DNA of 64,000 nucleotides from positions 25,462,501-25,526,500 of the forward strand of contig AP031352.1 in NCBI GenBank assembly GCA_037833965.1. Reading direction: 5' to 3'. This DNA is from Marchantia polymorpha subsp. ruderalis. Taxonomy: Eukaryota; Streptophyta; Marchantiopsida; Marchantiales; Marchantiaceae. The notes under the pieces are model-generated. The model was not told the origin of the DNA and did not search any database. It saw nothing but the letters and a program-made list of their open reading frames with translations. The translations under genes were made by a program, and so were the position numbers. Numbering within the stretch: the stretch's first letter is position 1; every line of letters begins with the position of its first letter. Shown piece after piece: positions 38,280 to 49,462 of this stretch.

Positions 38280-39632
38280 ATGGCGCTTCAGAACATTGGT
38301 GCCGGTAACCGGGATGACGCCTTCTACCGGTATAAGATGCCTCGATTGGTGACGAAGATCGAAGGCCGAGGGAATGGTATCAAGACCAATGTGGTCAACA
38401 TGGTGGAAGTGGCTAAGGCTTTAGCCCGGCCTCCTGCGTACACCACGAAGTTCTTTGGGTGCGAGCTTGGGGCGCAATCCAAGTTCGATGACAAGACTGG
38501 CACGTCCATTGTCAACGGTGCGCACGAGACCTCCAAACTTGCTAGCTTGTTGGAGATCTTCATCAAGAAGTACGTCCAGTGCTATGGATGTGGCAATCCG
38601 GAGACCACCATCAACATCAGCAAGAGTCAGACCATAACAATGAAGTGCGCTGCATGTGGTTATCTGTCCGATGTGGACATGCGCGATAAACTCACAACTT
38701 TCATTCTGAAGAATCCTCCTGAACCGAAGAAGGGAGGTAAGAAGGATAAGCTGAGAAGAGCAGAGAAAGAGCGATTGAAGGAGGGTGAAGCCGCGGATAA
38801 GGCTAAAAAGGAGTTGAAAAAGAAGAAGGACGAATCGAAGGTTGTGAAGAAGAAATCCGGCTCTGACGAGGAGTTGTCTAGTCAGGGAGATGAGGAGGAA
38901 GTTGCCGAGGCGGAAGAGGACGATGGTGTGGAATGGCAAACTGATACTTCCGCCGAGGCCGCCAAGCGACGTATTGAAGAACAACTCACTGCTGCAACAA
39001 GCGAGATGGTGATGATTGACGAGGAAGCCGTGAACCCCGTGTCTCCGACGACCAAGGCCTCTAAGGAGAATAAGCCCAAGTTGCTGAGGAAGTCATCTTC
39101 CAAGAAGGTCGAGGTTGTTGTGCCGGAGGAACCTCTCGAGGTTCTTCCTAAGTTGGAAGAGTTAAGTCTCTACAGCATCCTTGTGAACGAGTTCAAGGAA
39201 TGTCTACAGAAGGGTTTTACTCCATCTGAACTCGCCACCTATATGCAGAGGAAGGAAGAGCCCAAAGATGAACTGATGAATGCCTATTTCGAGGCATTAT
39301 TTGGAGGCTTTGTTAAAGGAATTTCGAAGGAAGTCAAGGAGAAGAAGCTGTATCTCGCGAAAGTTGCTACGGATGAGGCTTCACAGCTGCTGCTCTTGAG
39401 CACTCTAGAGACGTTCTGCGCACCCTGCACCCCTGAGGTAGGAAAGGAGATCGCTTTCATTCTCAAAGTGTTATACGATGAAGATATTCTGGAGGAGGAT
39501 CAGATTCTAGAGTGGTTCGACAGTAACGAAGGGATCAACCCAAAGTCGGCTCTTGTGCGCAAATTAGCCCAGCCGTTCGTTGCTTGGCTTCGTGATGCGG
39601 AAGCCGATGAGGAGGAAGATGAAGAGGAGTGA
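38280..39632 (+). CDS. EIF5: Eukaryotic translation initiation factor 5 (eIF5)
   Basis: eIF5 is the GTPase-activating protein for eIF2 in the 43S/48S pre-initiation complex and helps select the start codon. The 450-residue frame is uninterrupted. The N-terminal eIF2B/eIF5 fold begins with [19 protein letters not shown]; Arg17 matches the arginine finger (yeast Arg15). A C4 zinc ribbon follows: Cys101, Cys104, Cys123 and Cys126 (QCYGCGN and MKCAACGY). Residues about 148-290 form a Lys/Glu-rich linker with an acidic patch ([14 protein letters not shown]). Residues about 290-450 form the W2/HEAT domain with the aromatic-acidic boxes near EDQILEWF and [15 protein letters not shown], which bind eIF2beta and eIF1. 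Length matches plant eIF5 (about 440). Uninterrupted eIF5 coding regions also occur in other plants, as I recall. Confidence 0.97.
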   Translation: MALQNIGAGNRDDAFYRYKMPRLVTKIEGRGNGIKTNVVNMVEVAKALARPPAYTTKFFGCELGAQSKFDDKTGTSIVNGAHETSKLASLLEIFIKKYVQCYGCGNPETTINISKSQTITMKCAACGYLSDVDMRDKLTTFILKNPPEPKKGGKKDKLRRAEKERLKEGEAADKAKKELKKKKDESKVVKKKSGSDEELSSQGDEEEVAEAEEDDGVEWQTDTSAEAAKRRIEEQLTAATSEMVMIDEEAVNPVSPTTKASKENKPKLLRKSSSKKVEVVVPEEPLEVLPKLEELSLYSILVNEFKECLQKGFTPSELATYMQRKEEPKDELMNAYFEALFGGFVKGISKEVKEKKLYLAKVATDEASQLLLLSTLETFCAPCTPEVGKEIAFILKVLYDEDILEEDQILEWFDSNEGINPKSALVRKLAQPFVAWLRDAEADEEEDEEE

Positions 39633-42600
39633 ACTTGTCCTTCTTCGGATCGATCACTTCATCTCGGGCAGGGCGTCGTTACTGTTTTTTGTTCTTTGCC
39701 ATCAGAAGCTGACCCGAGGGTGCTGTTCTTGTGGTTAGACTCACTTTTACACCCACGATTCTCCTGTGCCGTCTAGCTGGTTTACTGTAGCTAGTAAATG
39801 CACATCACCTCTTGTTGGCCAATTTGAAGAGGAGCCCATCAAGATGCAGTTGGCATTAATGTGTGTTGTTTCTAGTAATATTGAGGGACTGAGGTCCAAC
39901 CTTCTATATTCATTTGTGACGAAGTTATCAGTCGTTTTCTAATATCACTTTCATTTCTGTCTGAATGGAATTGCTTAGATGATCATATGTCTATCTCACC
40001 CTTGCATCACATCCTACCCTGCAGTGTACTTCTTTCTAAATTATGTACCTGACTGTCGGTTGTGCTTGGCATACGAAAGGAAGTAATGAGAGTGTTTGCG
40101 GGTATTGTGCCACCATTGTCCGTGTTGCGATTATTGGGCATGTACTGCTTCTACCCTCACTTGAGGGGAAGCTATTTGCACTGAGGCAGATTTGTCCGCC
40201 CAAATAGGGAATATACTAGTGAGAGGATATATATCGTTCCGTGGGAAGTCGACAATTATAGGTAAACTCGTGGAATGGAACATTAAATTCTCGGATGTGG
40301 TTTTCTACGAAACACATTTCGCGAAGTTCGTATTGAATCAGAAGGTAGGATAAATCTAATGAGTTGATACAGTGAAATAATCGAGAAAAATGTTTTCTAA
40401 ACAAACGCCTGATTAGTTGCATCTGAAAATACTTTCATGTCAGATTATATGGACGAAGTATCCACAAATACAATTTTCTGCACGTAGCGGTAAATTATGT
40501 GTGTTGTGCAGATTATTTCTACATGAATGTTTGATCGACGCCAGTGGTACGTGGAGAATGTGAAGTGTATGAGTTTGTCCCCGTGATTATGCACAGTACT
40601 ATGGAACTACAAGAAATATTTAGAGGAAGGAGTATGTTGTGTGACATTTGCTTACCTCGTAGACCTTAAATGCGGAAGCAAGTTCCGTCAACCATAGATG
40701 ATTCAAACTTTTTGACTGGAGTGAATGTGTGTAAATCAATTCAATGGTTGTCCTAGCTGCATATGTTGTGAAGACTTGCCTTCTGAGCAAAAGTTTTATG
40801 GAAAAACATGTTTCAATAAGATTATAACGTACAGGCGACGACGGTAATTTCCGTCCTGATGATGCATTGAATACAAAAGATTTTGTTTATTCTGAGCCAT
40901 TTGCCTGTGCGGAGGAGTTTCAAATATAACTTGCGGCCGGATCAGCAAATTCAGACTTGGATTCTTTTAAGCCTTCTCCGCCAGAAATGATCATGTGTGA
41001 CGATTGGTCGTCAGATAAGATACACTGCATTAATGGAAGTATAGTGATGATTGTCTTTTGCTTCACTGCGGAAGTAACTCCAGAATGTACTGTATCTAGT
41101 GTACCCTTCGAAATACATGGAGTAAATTAACCTCAGGAATACCCTGTAGATTCAAACAAATGAAAAACCAAATTTCACTATTTTCTAGCTTTTAGATAGC
41201 TCACAGCAAAGCTACGAGGTTCAGAAAATTGTACGGAAAATCCCTCTCATTCCATGTTCATCGTCTCTCGCTCGCCTCTTCTTCACGACTTGAAAGGAAG
41301 TTAGATGAGAAAGTGTTGCACTTGTTCCTACCGCTGACATGGCTACCTGATACTGTGCGAACAAATTCAATATTGCTGTAGACTTTGTGACAATGATGAA
41401 GAAACTTGACGCAATTCATGAATTCGAAAGAATATTGGTACTTTGTCCTACGTGTGACACACGTAATGTGACTTCTTCTACAGACTACAGCTGCTTGTGG
41501 GCTTGTACACTCTCCTTCTCTTTCACTCCGTTTCTCCCTGTCCTTAAAATGTGTCTCTCTGTCGTAAAGCGTTTGGTTCTAAGAATCAAAGGTGGATCGT
41601 CATACCGCACATCCACTTGTATGATCCCAACCTGTAAACCTTTTCCTTATATTTTGGAACGCTTATGGAGTTTTTCATCAGGATCAAGCTCACCTGCGTC
41701 TATTTGAAGTTGGTGTATCAGACTCACAGCATGTATAAAACGTGGATCTTGTGGGTGACATGGTAATTTCCTTTTGTTTTTAAGTCAAACGTGGATCTCG
41801 CGGTTGCTCGTAAGATAACGTGGGTACTTTTTCTGAAAGTTAAACCTGCTGGAGAATATTGTATACTGAACGATTAGGCAAGGTACATCGGCCCTTATTT
41901 AGCATGAGGGTTTATACTCTCACTGCCCTGTGGTCATTGGAGTGTCCTGCTTTGTCATAGTATTCACCGGTGGAGATTATTCTAGCCATCCTATTCTGCC
42001 TGTTTTCAGCTCAGGAAAGATCTTGAGCAGTTTCGTCATTTAACATCGTTGAAGTACAACCACTTCATGCAGCACGTACTGACTTCTCAAACACTCTCCA
42101 AGCTCGTACTACCCGTCCGGTCGCCTTTGCCTGGCTTGAGCTCAGCGATTGCAGTTTCTGATGCCTTCAATACAAAAATCTACATACTTTTGCATTATTT
42201 TTAGAGCTTTCCCGCCCCTGGCAGAGGATGAATTTGACAATCCAGCTAAGTCTCGATCACTGATGCACCGTATAGTACAACCTCGACGGCCATGGGTCAG
42301 GTGCCCTGAAAATTAAGATCACTGGACCGGCGAAAGTGTGACGATCGGGCAGAGTACGGGTGCGAGCTGAAAAGCTTGCTTAAGATGACGATGATGATTT
42401 AAAATGATAGCTCTACAAGCCAGCGAATTGAATTGATCTGCTTTGAATTGACACGCCCGATGAGCCTGAGCGATCCCAAGACGACACAAATGGCTTTGGC
42501 TCACAGGAAGGCGGGAGATGGACAGTGATCAAGATACAAGCAGTCGTTTATTCACTGAACTGAACTGAACTGAACTGAACTGAACCCGAGTGTAAGGTAC

Positions 42601-43140
42601 ACAGTGCTCACTAACTCGAGTTGGATGGAGATGGATACAGAGCAGTTTGACCACAACTCTGGTGTCCGATCAGGAGCTGAAGTGTTAACAGTTCAAGAAG
42701 ATGACATGCGTGGGACTGACTGCTGATGGTCATCATCTTCTGGCAGATTTCGGGTAGGGTGCAAACTGAGAGGAAAATGTTGCAAACCTGAGCATCCATC
42801 CCTGTTAACGTATACCGTCGGTAGAAGCGGACTTACTCGGAAAGATCGGGATCAGGATCAGCCTCCGGTTCTATCGACGTTGCAATATGCGGTAGGAAGG
42901 ATGTTATCATCCTGCCTATCCTTGACGTGAGAATTCGATGGGTCAACACGAACACCGAATGTAGTGTCGTCGGTGCTGCACATTCCATTTACCTTCCTAT
43001 AGGAAAAGATTGATCGAGTAAGGAAGGAAGATGATTTCCTGGCGAAAGCCAAGGCATCTCGTCTTTCCTAGCGAGGCTTCCGTTAATTGAGTGCCTCATT
43101 TCGTATCAAGGCATAAGTAGACGAGTCAGCTACTTCACAA
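39633..43140. other. Intergenic DNA downstream of eIF5
   Basis: The first several hundred bases should be eIF5 3' UTR (T-rich, several TGTA elements). I see no recognised gene beyond. The plus frame 41,387-41,707 and minus frames near 42.3-43.0 kb lack motifs, and some have no ATG start. Confidence 0.45.
42555..42584. repeat. Pentanucleotide repeat (CTGAA)6
   Basis: Six exact CTGAA units. Confidence 0.97.
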
Positions 43141-43148
43141 GGGATGTT

Positions 43149-43193
43149 GGGAAGGAGGGAGGGAGGCCCTCCCTCCCTCCCTCCCTCCTCCCA
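43149..43193. repeat. Mirrored G-run / C-run tract
   Basis: GGAGGGAGGGAGG (43,154-43,166), one base, then its exact reverse complement (43,168-43,180), continuing as CCCT units to about 43,192. Both strands therefore carry G-quadruplex-capable runs back to back, and the whole can fold as a 13-base-pair hairpin. Confidence 0.92.
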
Positions 43194-45420
43194 TCATGGC
43201 CCATTTAGGCTTAGTCCTTCCAAAATGGATTCAGACAAAAAGATCGAGCTGGAGCATTTGGAGATAAAAGTTAAGACCCGGAAGACCGAGAGGGAAGTGT
43301 ATGTGAGCCAGCAGCCTCCCTCTCAATCTAGCTTTCTTTCGGTAAGCTGACAAGATGGTTACGGTCAGCGCGATATCCTGCTCCATATACTTTTCAGCCC
43401 GAATTATTGTAAATCTTGCACTGTCGGGGCCCCATTTACATTCCCTATTGAACAATTTGGCTGGTATCGAGGTTCTGCAGTACGGGTCAAAGGGGCCTAT
43501 TAACAGAGAGAGACTTAGGAATCAAGGTTCCCCCAAGTATCCAACATACACATACCGAGCATAGCACATCGTAAGAGGAAGCAGTTCTTTTTTAGAATTT
43601 TGGAAAGCCTGAAGAGTGCACTTTGTGCAATATCCAGCGAGCAAGAAGAAGCTGATCGCAATATAGAATATGACAAAGTCCTCACGGAAGTCCATAGTTC
43701 TCATAAAATATCCACTAGGTACATAAAAAACAGCTATTTTTTTCCACCATTCTTTTAAGCTTTTATTTGGTTGCTGATCAAGTAAATGTGGATTGGAACG
43801 TAACCCAGATGTAAGTTCTTTGGTATGTTAGAATAATGTGGCCATATCATATAGGACAGCTATTGAGTCAAACATGCCTGAGCTAGAGCATATATTATTG
43901 GGAGCAGTAGCCAGCACCTCTTACCTTACAGAACAAGCGAGTGGAAGATTTATTTCAGTGTTCAACCCCGAACCAAAACAAACAGTTGATACTGAAAATG
44001 GTGAACGAAAAGGATTCTGGACGTAATGCCACAAACAAAGAGCTTCACATCCACACTTATCCTCTCTCCTACGGATCACGAAACTACTCGATCATAGAAG
44101 CGAGACACTACAAACTACTGAGTAAGCGTCCATACCAAATCTTAACAAGGTCTTGGCCCGACAGAGAGCGGAGAAGCACGAAATTGTCAGCGGAGAAGAG
44201 CAATACCAAAAAATTCAGGAAGATTTCTTCATCACGATCAACGCAGGGTAATACGGTTGTGTTGCTGCATTCATGAGTTGGACAATTTCATCACAAGAAG
44301 CAGAGATATCACTTTCAAAAAATAAGGTCTTTTTGATATAAACAAGAGGAGTTTATAACACAAGAGCATAGTTATATCATATGCTTCTATTTAATTTCAC
44401 ATGGAGATTAAAATATGGATAAGTATTTTTCGTGGAACGTAATGTGAACCCTTGCTTCTGTGAATCTCATGAATGGTATATAAAATGATTGCTCTTGTGA
44501 CATATAAATGTCTATAAATATCCAATACTATTCATTTAAAGAAAAAACCCTATGTTTCGTGGTATTGAGCTTCACGAGTCTAAAATTCCATCCGAATAAA
44601 CAACATAAATGTTGGTAAAAATATTAAAAAGAAAATCTCAATGGAACAACTCCTTCCTTTGGTCTGGATGGCCAAAATTATCATTTGTGTTTTTAATAAC
44701 CCTTACAATATCATGCCGATTACGGGTGTAGGAAAAGTAAATAACAGAGGTGTATTTTAGGATATCGAATTGTCTTTACTATCTGAAAGAAAGCTCAAGG
44801 AGATATAAAATTGGGTTTGGTAGACTCTAAAAAAGGAGTCCAAAAGTTTTAGAAGTATTGCAGGGTGGAAGTCAAAAGCTTTTAAAGGTTTGGTATAGAT
44901 TTCAAAGCGCTTCAGAAGGGATCATGAGTAAATCTAGGGTTCTTCATAATACCTTAGACGTGAGTTGGCAGATTGTTAGGTTTCAAAGCTGGATCTCAGG
45001 AGTTTCAAATGGAATCTGAATTAAGTTCAGAAAGGTAGCGAAAGAATCTGAGAAGTGAACTAAAGGAAAATGGAGATTAGAATATTGAGTTTCATGAGGT
45101 ACAATACGAGTGAAAAATATTTTCGGAGTAATTTTCAAAATATCATGATCAGTGAGTGAGAAAACTTGAGATCAAGCACCTCAAATCTAGTTCACACATC
45201 GTATCCAAAATTATTTACAGCAACCAAGCTTAGGCAATAAGCTTACATTTACAATGTAATGTAACTCCCGTCACTCGACAAAAAATTAGGGCAAGGCTTT
45301 GATGTGGTCTCAGTCCAGGCAGAGTTGGGGTGTTGTCGACGAGGGCGTCATCAAAGCAAACCCTAAATGTCTTCCGACCCCGGAGGACGCCGAAGAAGAA
45401 GAAAGGAGCAATATCCACGG
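43194..45420. other. Intergenic DNA, no recognised gene
   Basis: Moderately AT-rich. The frame at 43,941-44,276 (111 codons) has no recognised domain. At about 44.8-45.1 kb the text is repetitive in feel (several AAAAGTTT, TTCAAAG and AGTTTCAAA variants) but I could not define a unit. Confidence 0.35.
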
Positions 45421-45962
45421 CCCGCGAATGTCAGACGCGAGTTGCACCCATGCCGATCCGATCCTAGCCTAGCCTAGCCGAGCCCGGAACGATCGGGGCA
45501 GACGTGGCGATCCGAGTGGGACCGGGGCCTCGTGAAGCGTCGACAACGGACGGGACCGTGACCGTCCCCCACGCTCGCTCGCTCTTTCTCTCTCTGCCAA
45601 AGGCGACCCTCCCTCCTCAAGCCGGAAGGAGCCGGGAGACCGATGGATCAATGATCACGAGGCGGCAGGCGGCAGGTCAGAAGAAGCCGAGGAGGAGGGC
45701 ACCAGAGGTGGCCCACAGAAGCAGCCAACGGGCGAGCGATGGAAGGTCACGGAGAGAGAGAGAGGGGATGGGACGCTGCAGCGTAAAGGAAGGCCGGCGG
45801 GAGGGCTAGGGCTCAGAGCTAGACGATATGATATGAAGGCTCCTCGGCCAGCCAGCGCTGTCCTGTTCCGAACATCTCCTCTTCCGCGTGTCCCAGTCCC
45901 GCAGATTCCCGGGGACGGGTATCGACCCGTCCGGCAGGGGCCCACTCTGCCGTGCCCGACAA
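45421..45962 (+). promoter_or_regulatory. GC-rich, CpG-rich island leading into a small frame
   Basis: Starts with three CCTAG units (45,463-45,477) and includes a CT-rich run (about 45,575-45,597) and a GA-rich run (about 45,749-45,766). Just before the ATG at 45,963 lie two potential hairpins: GACGGGT/ACCCGTC (45,914-45,931, 4-base loop) and CGGCAG/CTGCCG (about 45,932-45,952). It resembles the promoter and leader of an active plant gene. Confidence 0.4.
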
Positions 45963-46334
45963 ATGGCTGGAACTAAGTCTGGGTCTGAAGATCCCAGACC
46001 CGCTCGCAAGCCCCAACTTTATCTCTTCCGAGATTTAGAGTTACTGCCTTTTCCTCCTGCTGAAGAGTCCGAAACAAAACCCGTATCCGTCTATTATGCC
46101 GAGCATGAGAAAACTAATGGCGAGGCGTGGACTTGATATACCGATGTCAAAACCATCCTGCATACTGTACATAAAAGGGATGCCAGAAGTTACCGCTCAA
46201 TTCTCGCCACGTGTCCTCAGCATCTAACGCAAGCGGCTCGTAAGGTCTGGGGGGAACTGATGGTCTGGAAAATGTATCTCATGAAAGTTCACTACTACAG
46301 TAGAGCTTTCGGTGAGCTCCTTGCAGTGAGGTAG
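45963..46334 (+). pseudogene. Small frame split by one TGA, family unknown
   Basis: From ATG 45,963, 57 codons run to a TGA at 46,134; the same frame then stays open for 65 more codons to a TAG at 46,332. Both halves look protein-like: first PQLYLFRDLELLPFPPAEES, then a basic helix-rich part with AARKVWGELMVWKMYL and HYYSRAFGELL. Together they would make about 123 codons. The GC-rich leader upstream suggests a real promoter. AT-rich repeat DNA begins directly after the TAG. The simplest reading is a host gene that has acquired a stop; a 57-residue protein or stop read-through is also possible. Selenocysteine is unlikely because land plants lack the machinery. I do not recognise the family. 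Confidence 0.35.
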
Positions 46335-48100
46335 AATTTTTTCCTTGTCCAGCTTGATGTGGACTTACTGTTGTGTTTTATATCTAGTTAGACCCAGTTT
46401 TACTGATGAGTTGTTGAAATATGGGTACACAACGACAGTGGTACGTGTCTACTTTCCTCATAAACTTCTGTGGCGTGAAAATATTTGAAGATAATATTTA
46501 TTTTACTTGTAATGTATTGTGTGTATCACATTGGATTTTGTTGAAATTCATACAATCAAATTAAACATGAAATTTTGAAATGATTTGGAATTTGGCAAAA
46601 AGATACTGCATTTTCCAAATTTTTATGATTTTAAGTATCTAAGAGGTGTTATTGTTTCAACCGGCTTCAGATATATTTAAAAAATAATTTATGATGATTG
46701 TGACTTTTATCAAATTATGTTGCATGTTTTATTTTGCAAACACGGTGTTGCAAATATGATCATTGAACAATGACCTTATTGTTGATATTATTTTCTTATG
46801 TTAGTTTATACGTCATATGATATAATATTCAGACAAGAAATGATGATGGAGTATTATAGCATTGAATTTGTGGTCTTAATCCTCAGAATTGCACATCAGT
46901 TATGAAATTGAAGACTGTCCTATCTCATAGAAACTTCATAGCTAATTGAGATGCTAATTTTTTTTACCTTTTAGTTTGTGTATGACGTGATTTTCAATAT
47001 CATAGAATATCTCTGATTGTGCAATTAGTTTCATGGACATCAAGTTTAAAGCTGAGATCTACAGGTTTGTTAGCTTGGTTTTTGCACTTCTCGATGTTCC
47101 GGGATGCTGGAGTTTATTTGAAGGACTTAAAAGACTTCTTCATAAGACCTTGCACAAGAAGCTGTAGCTTCTCTCGGCAAGACTTACTTGTTTTCCTTGG
47201 AAGTGGCGGAAGTTATACATATAAACTTGCCTTCACGAGTCCAAGGAGTGGCATAGTTAGCTTTTGCATCAAACTATTCAAATGGCAGTTTTTGACGAAT
47301 AGGAGCTTCTATATTTTAGGAGGATATTAAACCTTTCTGTAGTAGTGAGGATGTGAGGATGTGGGATATAAGATGTCAATTATTTGTGCCGTAGCAAATA
47401 TAGTTGAGCAAACAAAAGAAGAATTGATGAAAGATGAGTAGGTTTTCCGGCATATGCTGGACATAGAAATACAACTGATTTCAAAAGCAATAATAAATCC
47501 CTCACTGGAGCAAGGTATTATTCTAGCTACAATAATCATTAGAAAGATGGATCTCGGAAGCAAATGAGATAGAAACATTGTCAAAAACAGCAGTTCATTT
47601 TCAACCGAAGTTACTGGAAAAGCGACCCATCTAGGTTTCAGTCAAGTGGAATGATTACCTCCGAACTTATGCGAATGCATCTTGTGGTAGTCCATCGCTT
47701 GAAAATTTACACAAAATTTGGAAGCTGTAAAATAGAAGACGTTAATTCATTGATATCTTTGCGCTTGGGGCAATGACACAGTTAGTGAAGTGAAACAAAG
47801 AGGCGTCAATTGCTGGTTGAAACTGTTTCCATATCACATCTTCAGTTATGTAAGAATCATCTATGTGACACGATTTATAATCATTTCAAAGAGCACCGAT
47901 TACTGTGAAGAAATGTGTTGTTAGATGAATGTGTTGGTGAAATTTGAAACAAAGCTTGGGAAAATTTGTTTGTGTAAACTGGACTAGATCTAAAAATCAA
48001 AGTTTGAATTTGCAAGGGTAGTTGTCAAGGCAAATTTATAACATTTTTCATATAAGTCATAAGCAAGAATCTTCCAAATTGACAACGCAAGGACTACATC
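46335..48100. other. AT-rich DNA left of the copia fossil
   Basis: A/T-rich with no recognised gene. The right part (from about 47.6 kb) may contain the left LTR and leader of the retrotransposon, but I found no clear LTR pair or primer-binding site. Confidence 0.35.
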
Positions 48101-48835
48101 TAGGAGTTTACGAAACAATATATAGTTCATGAAGTTTGATGGAGTAACATATGCCATAGTCAAATATGATGGATGTGTTGACTATATTCTCTCAAATAGA
48201 AAAGTCAAATCCAAACTAAAGGCTCCGAATCTAGACAAAATATTGGGGTCAAAAGCTTCCACCATAACAACAATGATTAGAAAGATCTAAAAAAGTAGAT
48301 TGTGAGTATTGTTATGCTTTATTTGCAATTTTTATTTTGAAATGAGTGGATGAGTATTATAAATATATTCTGTATTTGAGTCTTTTAAACAAAGATTCTA
48401 TCACAAAAATTTGTCAAACATGTTGTTTGATTACTTGAAGTTAATGAACTTCAATAAAAAGCTTCTTGTACAAAAATACATTCATGCTTTTGATGATCTT
48501 GTCTTTGTTCTTCAGATATATGAAGAGTATATAAGTGATAAGATCAAAAATATGTTTAGTGTTATCACATTTGTTACATTAGAAATTTTGTTTTTTACTT
48601 AGTCAATATCAAACGGTTAAGTTATTATGAAGAATGATCAATTCAAAAGATTGGATTAATTAGTAGTTCATTAAAAAAAACCAGCATACATTAATTCAAA
48701 TAAAATTTGTATATAGCATAAAAAAATTTCTATATTTTTTTGAAATATTAGATTTAAAATATGTTAAATATAACTTTGAAATTTGAATGTTTGAGATGAA
48801 AATAGGTAATAAAATTATGTTAAGAGTACACATAC

Positions 48836-48837
<2 letters not shown>

Positions 48838-48866
<29 letters not shown>
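48838..48866. repeat. (TA)n microsatellite
   Basis: About 14 TA units inside the fossil element. Confidence 0.95.
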
Positions 48867-48871
<5 letters not shown>

Positions 48872-49425
48872 GATTTCATTATCATATTTGATGAAGTCAA
48901 TTTTAATAGATTTTAAGTTAAGATCTCATTTATGGCATTTAAGGCTAGAACACTTGAATCTTAAATACTTGATACTTTTCAACTATATGAGCATGTTATT
49001 TGCCATAAAATATTTCTTTAGAATTGAGTGAAAATTATGTTATGAGCAAGCATAATAACTTTTTTTTTTATATTGAAACTCATGAGTACATAGTGATATT
49101 TATTGACCTCCTCTAAAAGTCCAATGCTCTGAGAAGTTATAGCATGTATACTTTATTGATGAGTATTCAAGATTTATGTGGATATATTCTTTCATACAAA
49201 AATTCTGAAATCTTTACAAGTTTAACAAAATTGAATATCCAAGTTGAGACTAAAATTATATATACAGTGAAATATCAAATGTTCAAATATCTCTATACCA
49301 AGGATGTTATTGACTTCTATGAAGATGATGAGGAGATAAAATTTCAAGCATTAACGCAATGACAGAGATCATGACGTGGTGATACTAGAATTTGCATATA
49401 AAATTGCAACTCACTTGTTTAATGT

Positions 49426-49462
49426 TGAGAGTTATGTCCAAGAAGCTTGGACATAACTCTCA
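49426..49462. repeat. Perfect inverted repeat, 17-base arms, 3-base spacer
   Basis: TGAGAGTTATGTCCAAG (49,426-49,442), spacer AAG, then the exact reverse complement (49,446-49,462). It lies within the integrase-like part of the fossil, so it formed or inserted after the element decayed, or is a local templated duplication. Confidence 0.95.

Noticed and set aside
42858-43052. Mitochondrial-presequence-like frame (AFARKSSSFLTRSIFSYRK)
   Set aside because: The frame begins at TTG rather than ATG; the nearby ATG is in another phase, and no continuing exon was found.
46134-46136. Selenocysteine codon
   Set aside because: Land plants are known to have lost selenocysteine insertion, and no SECIS-like structure was identified.
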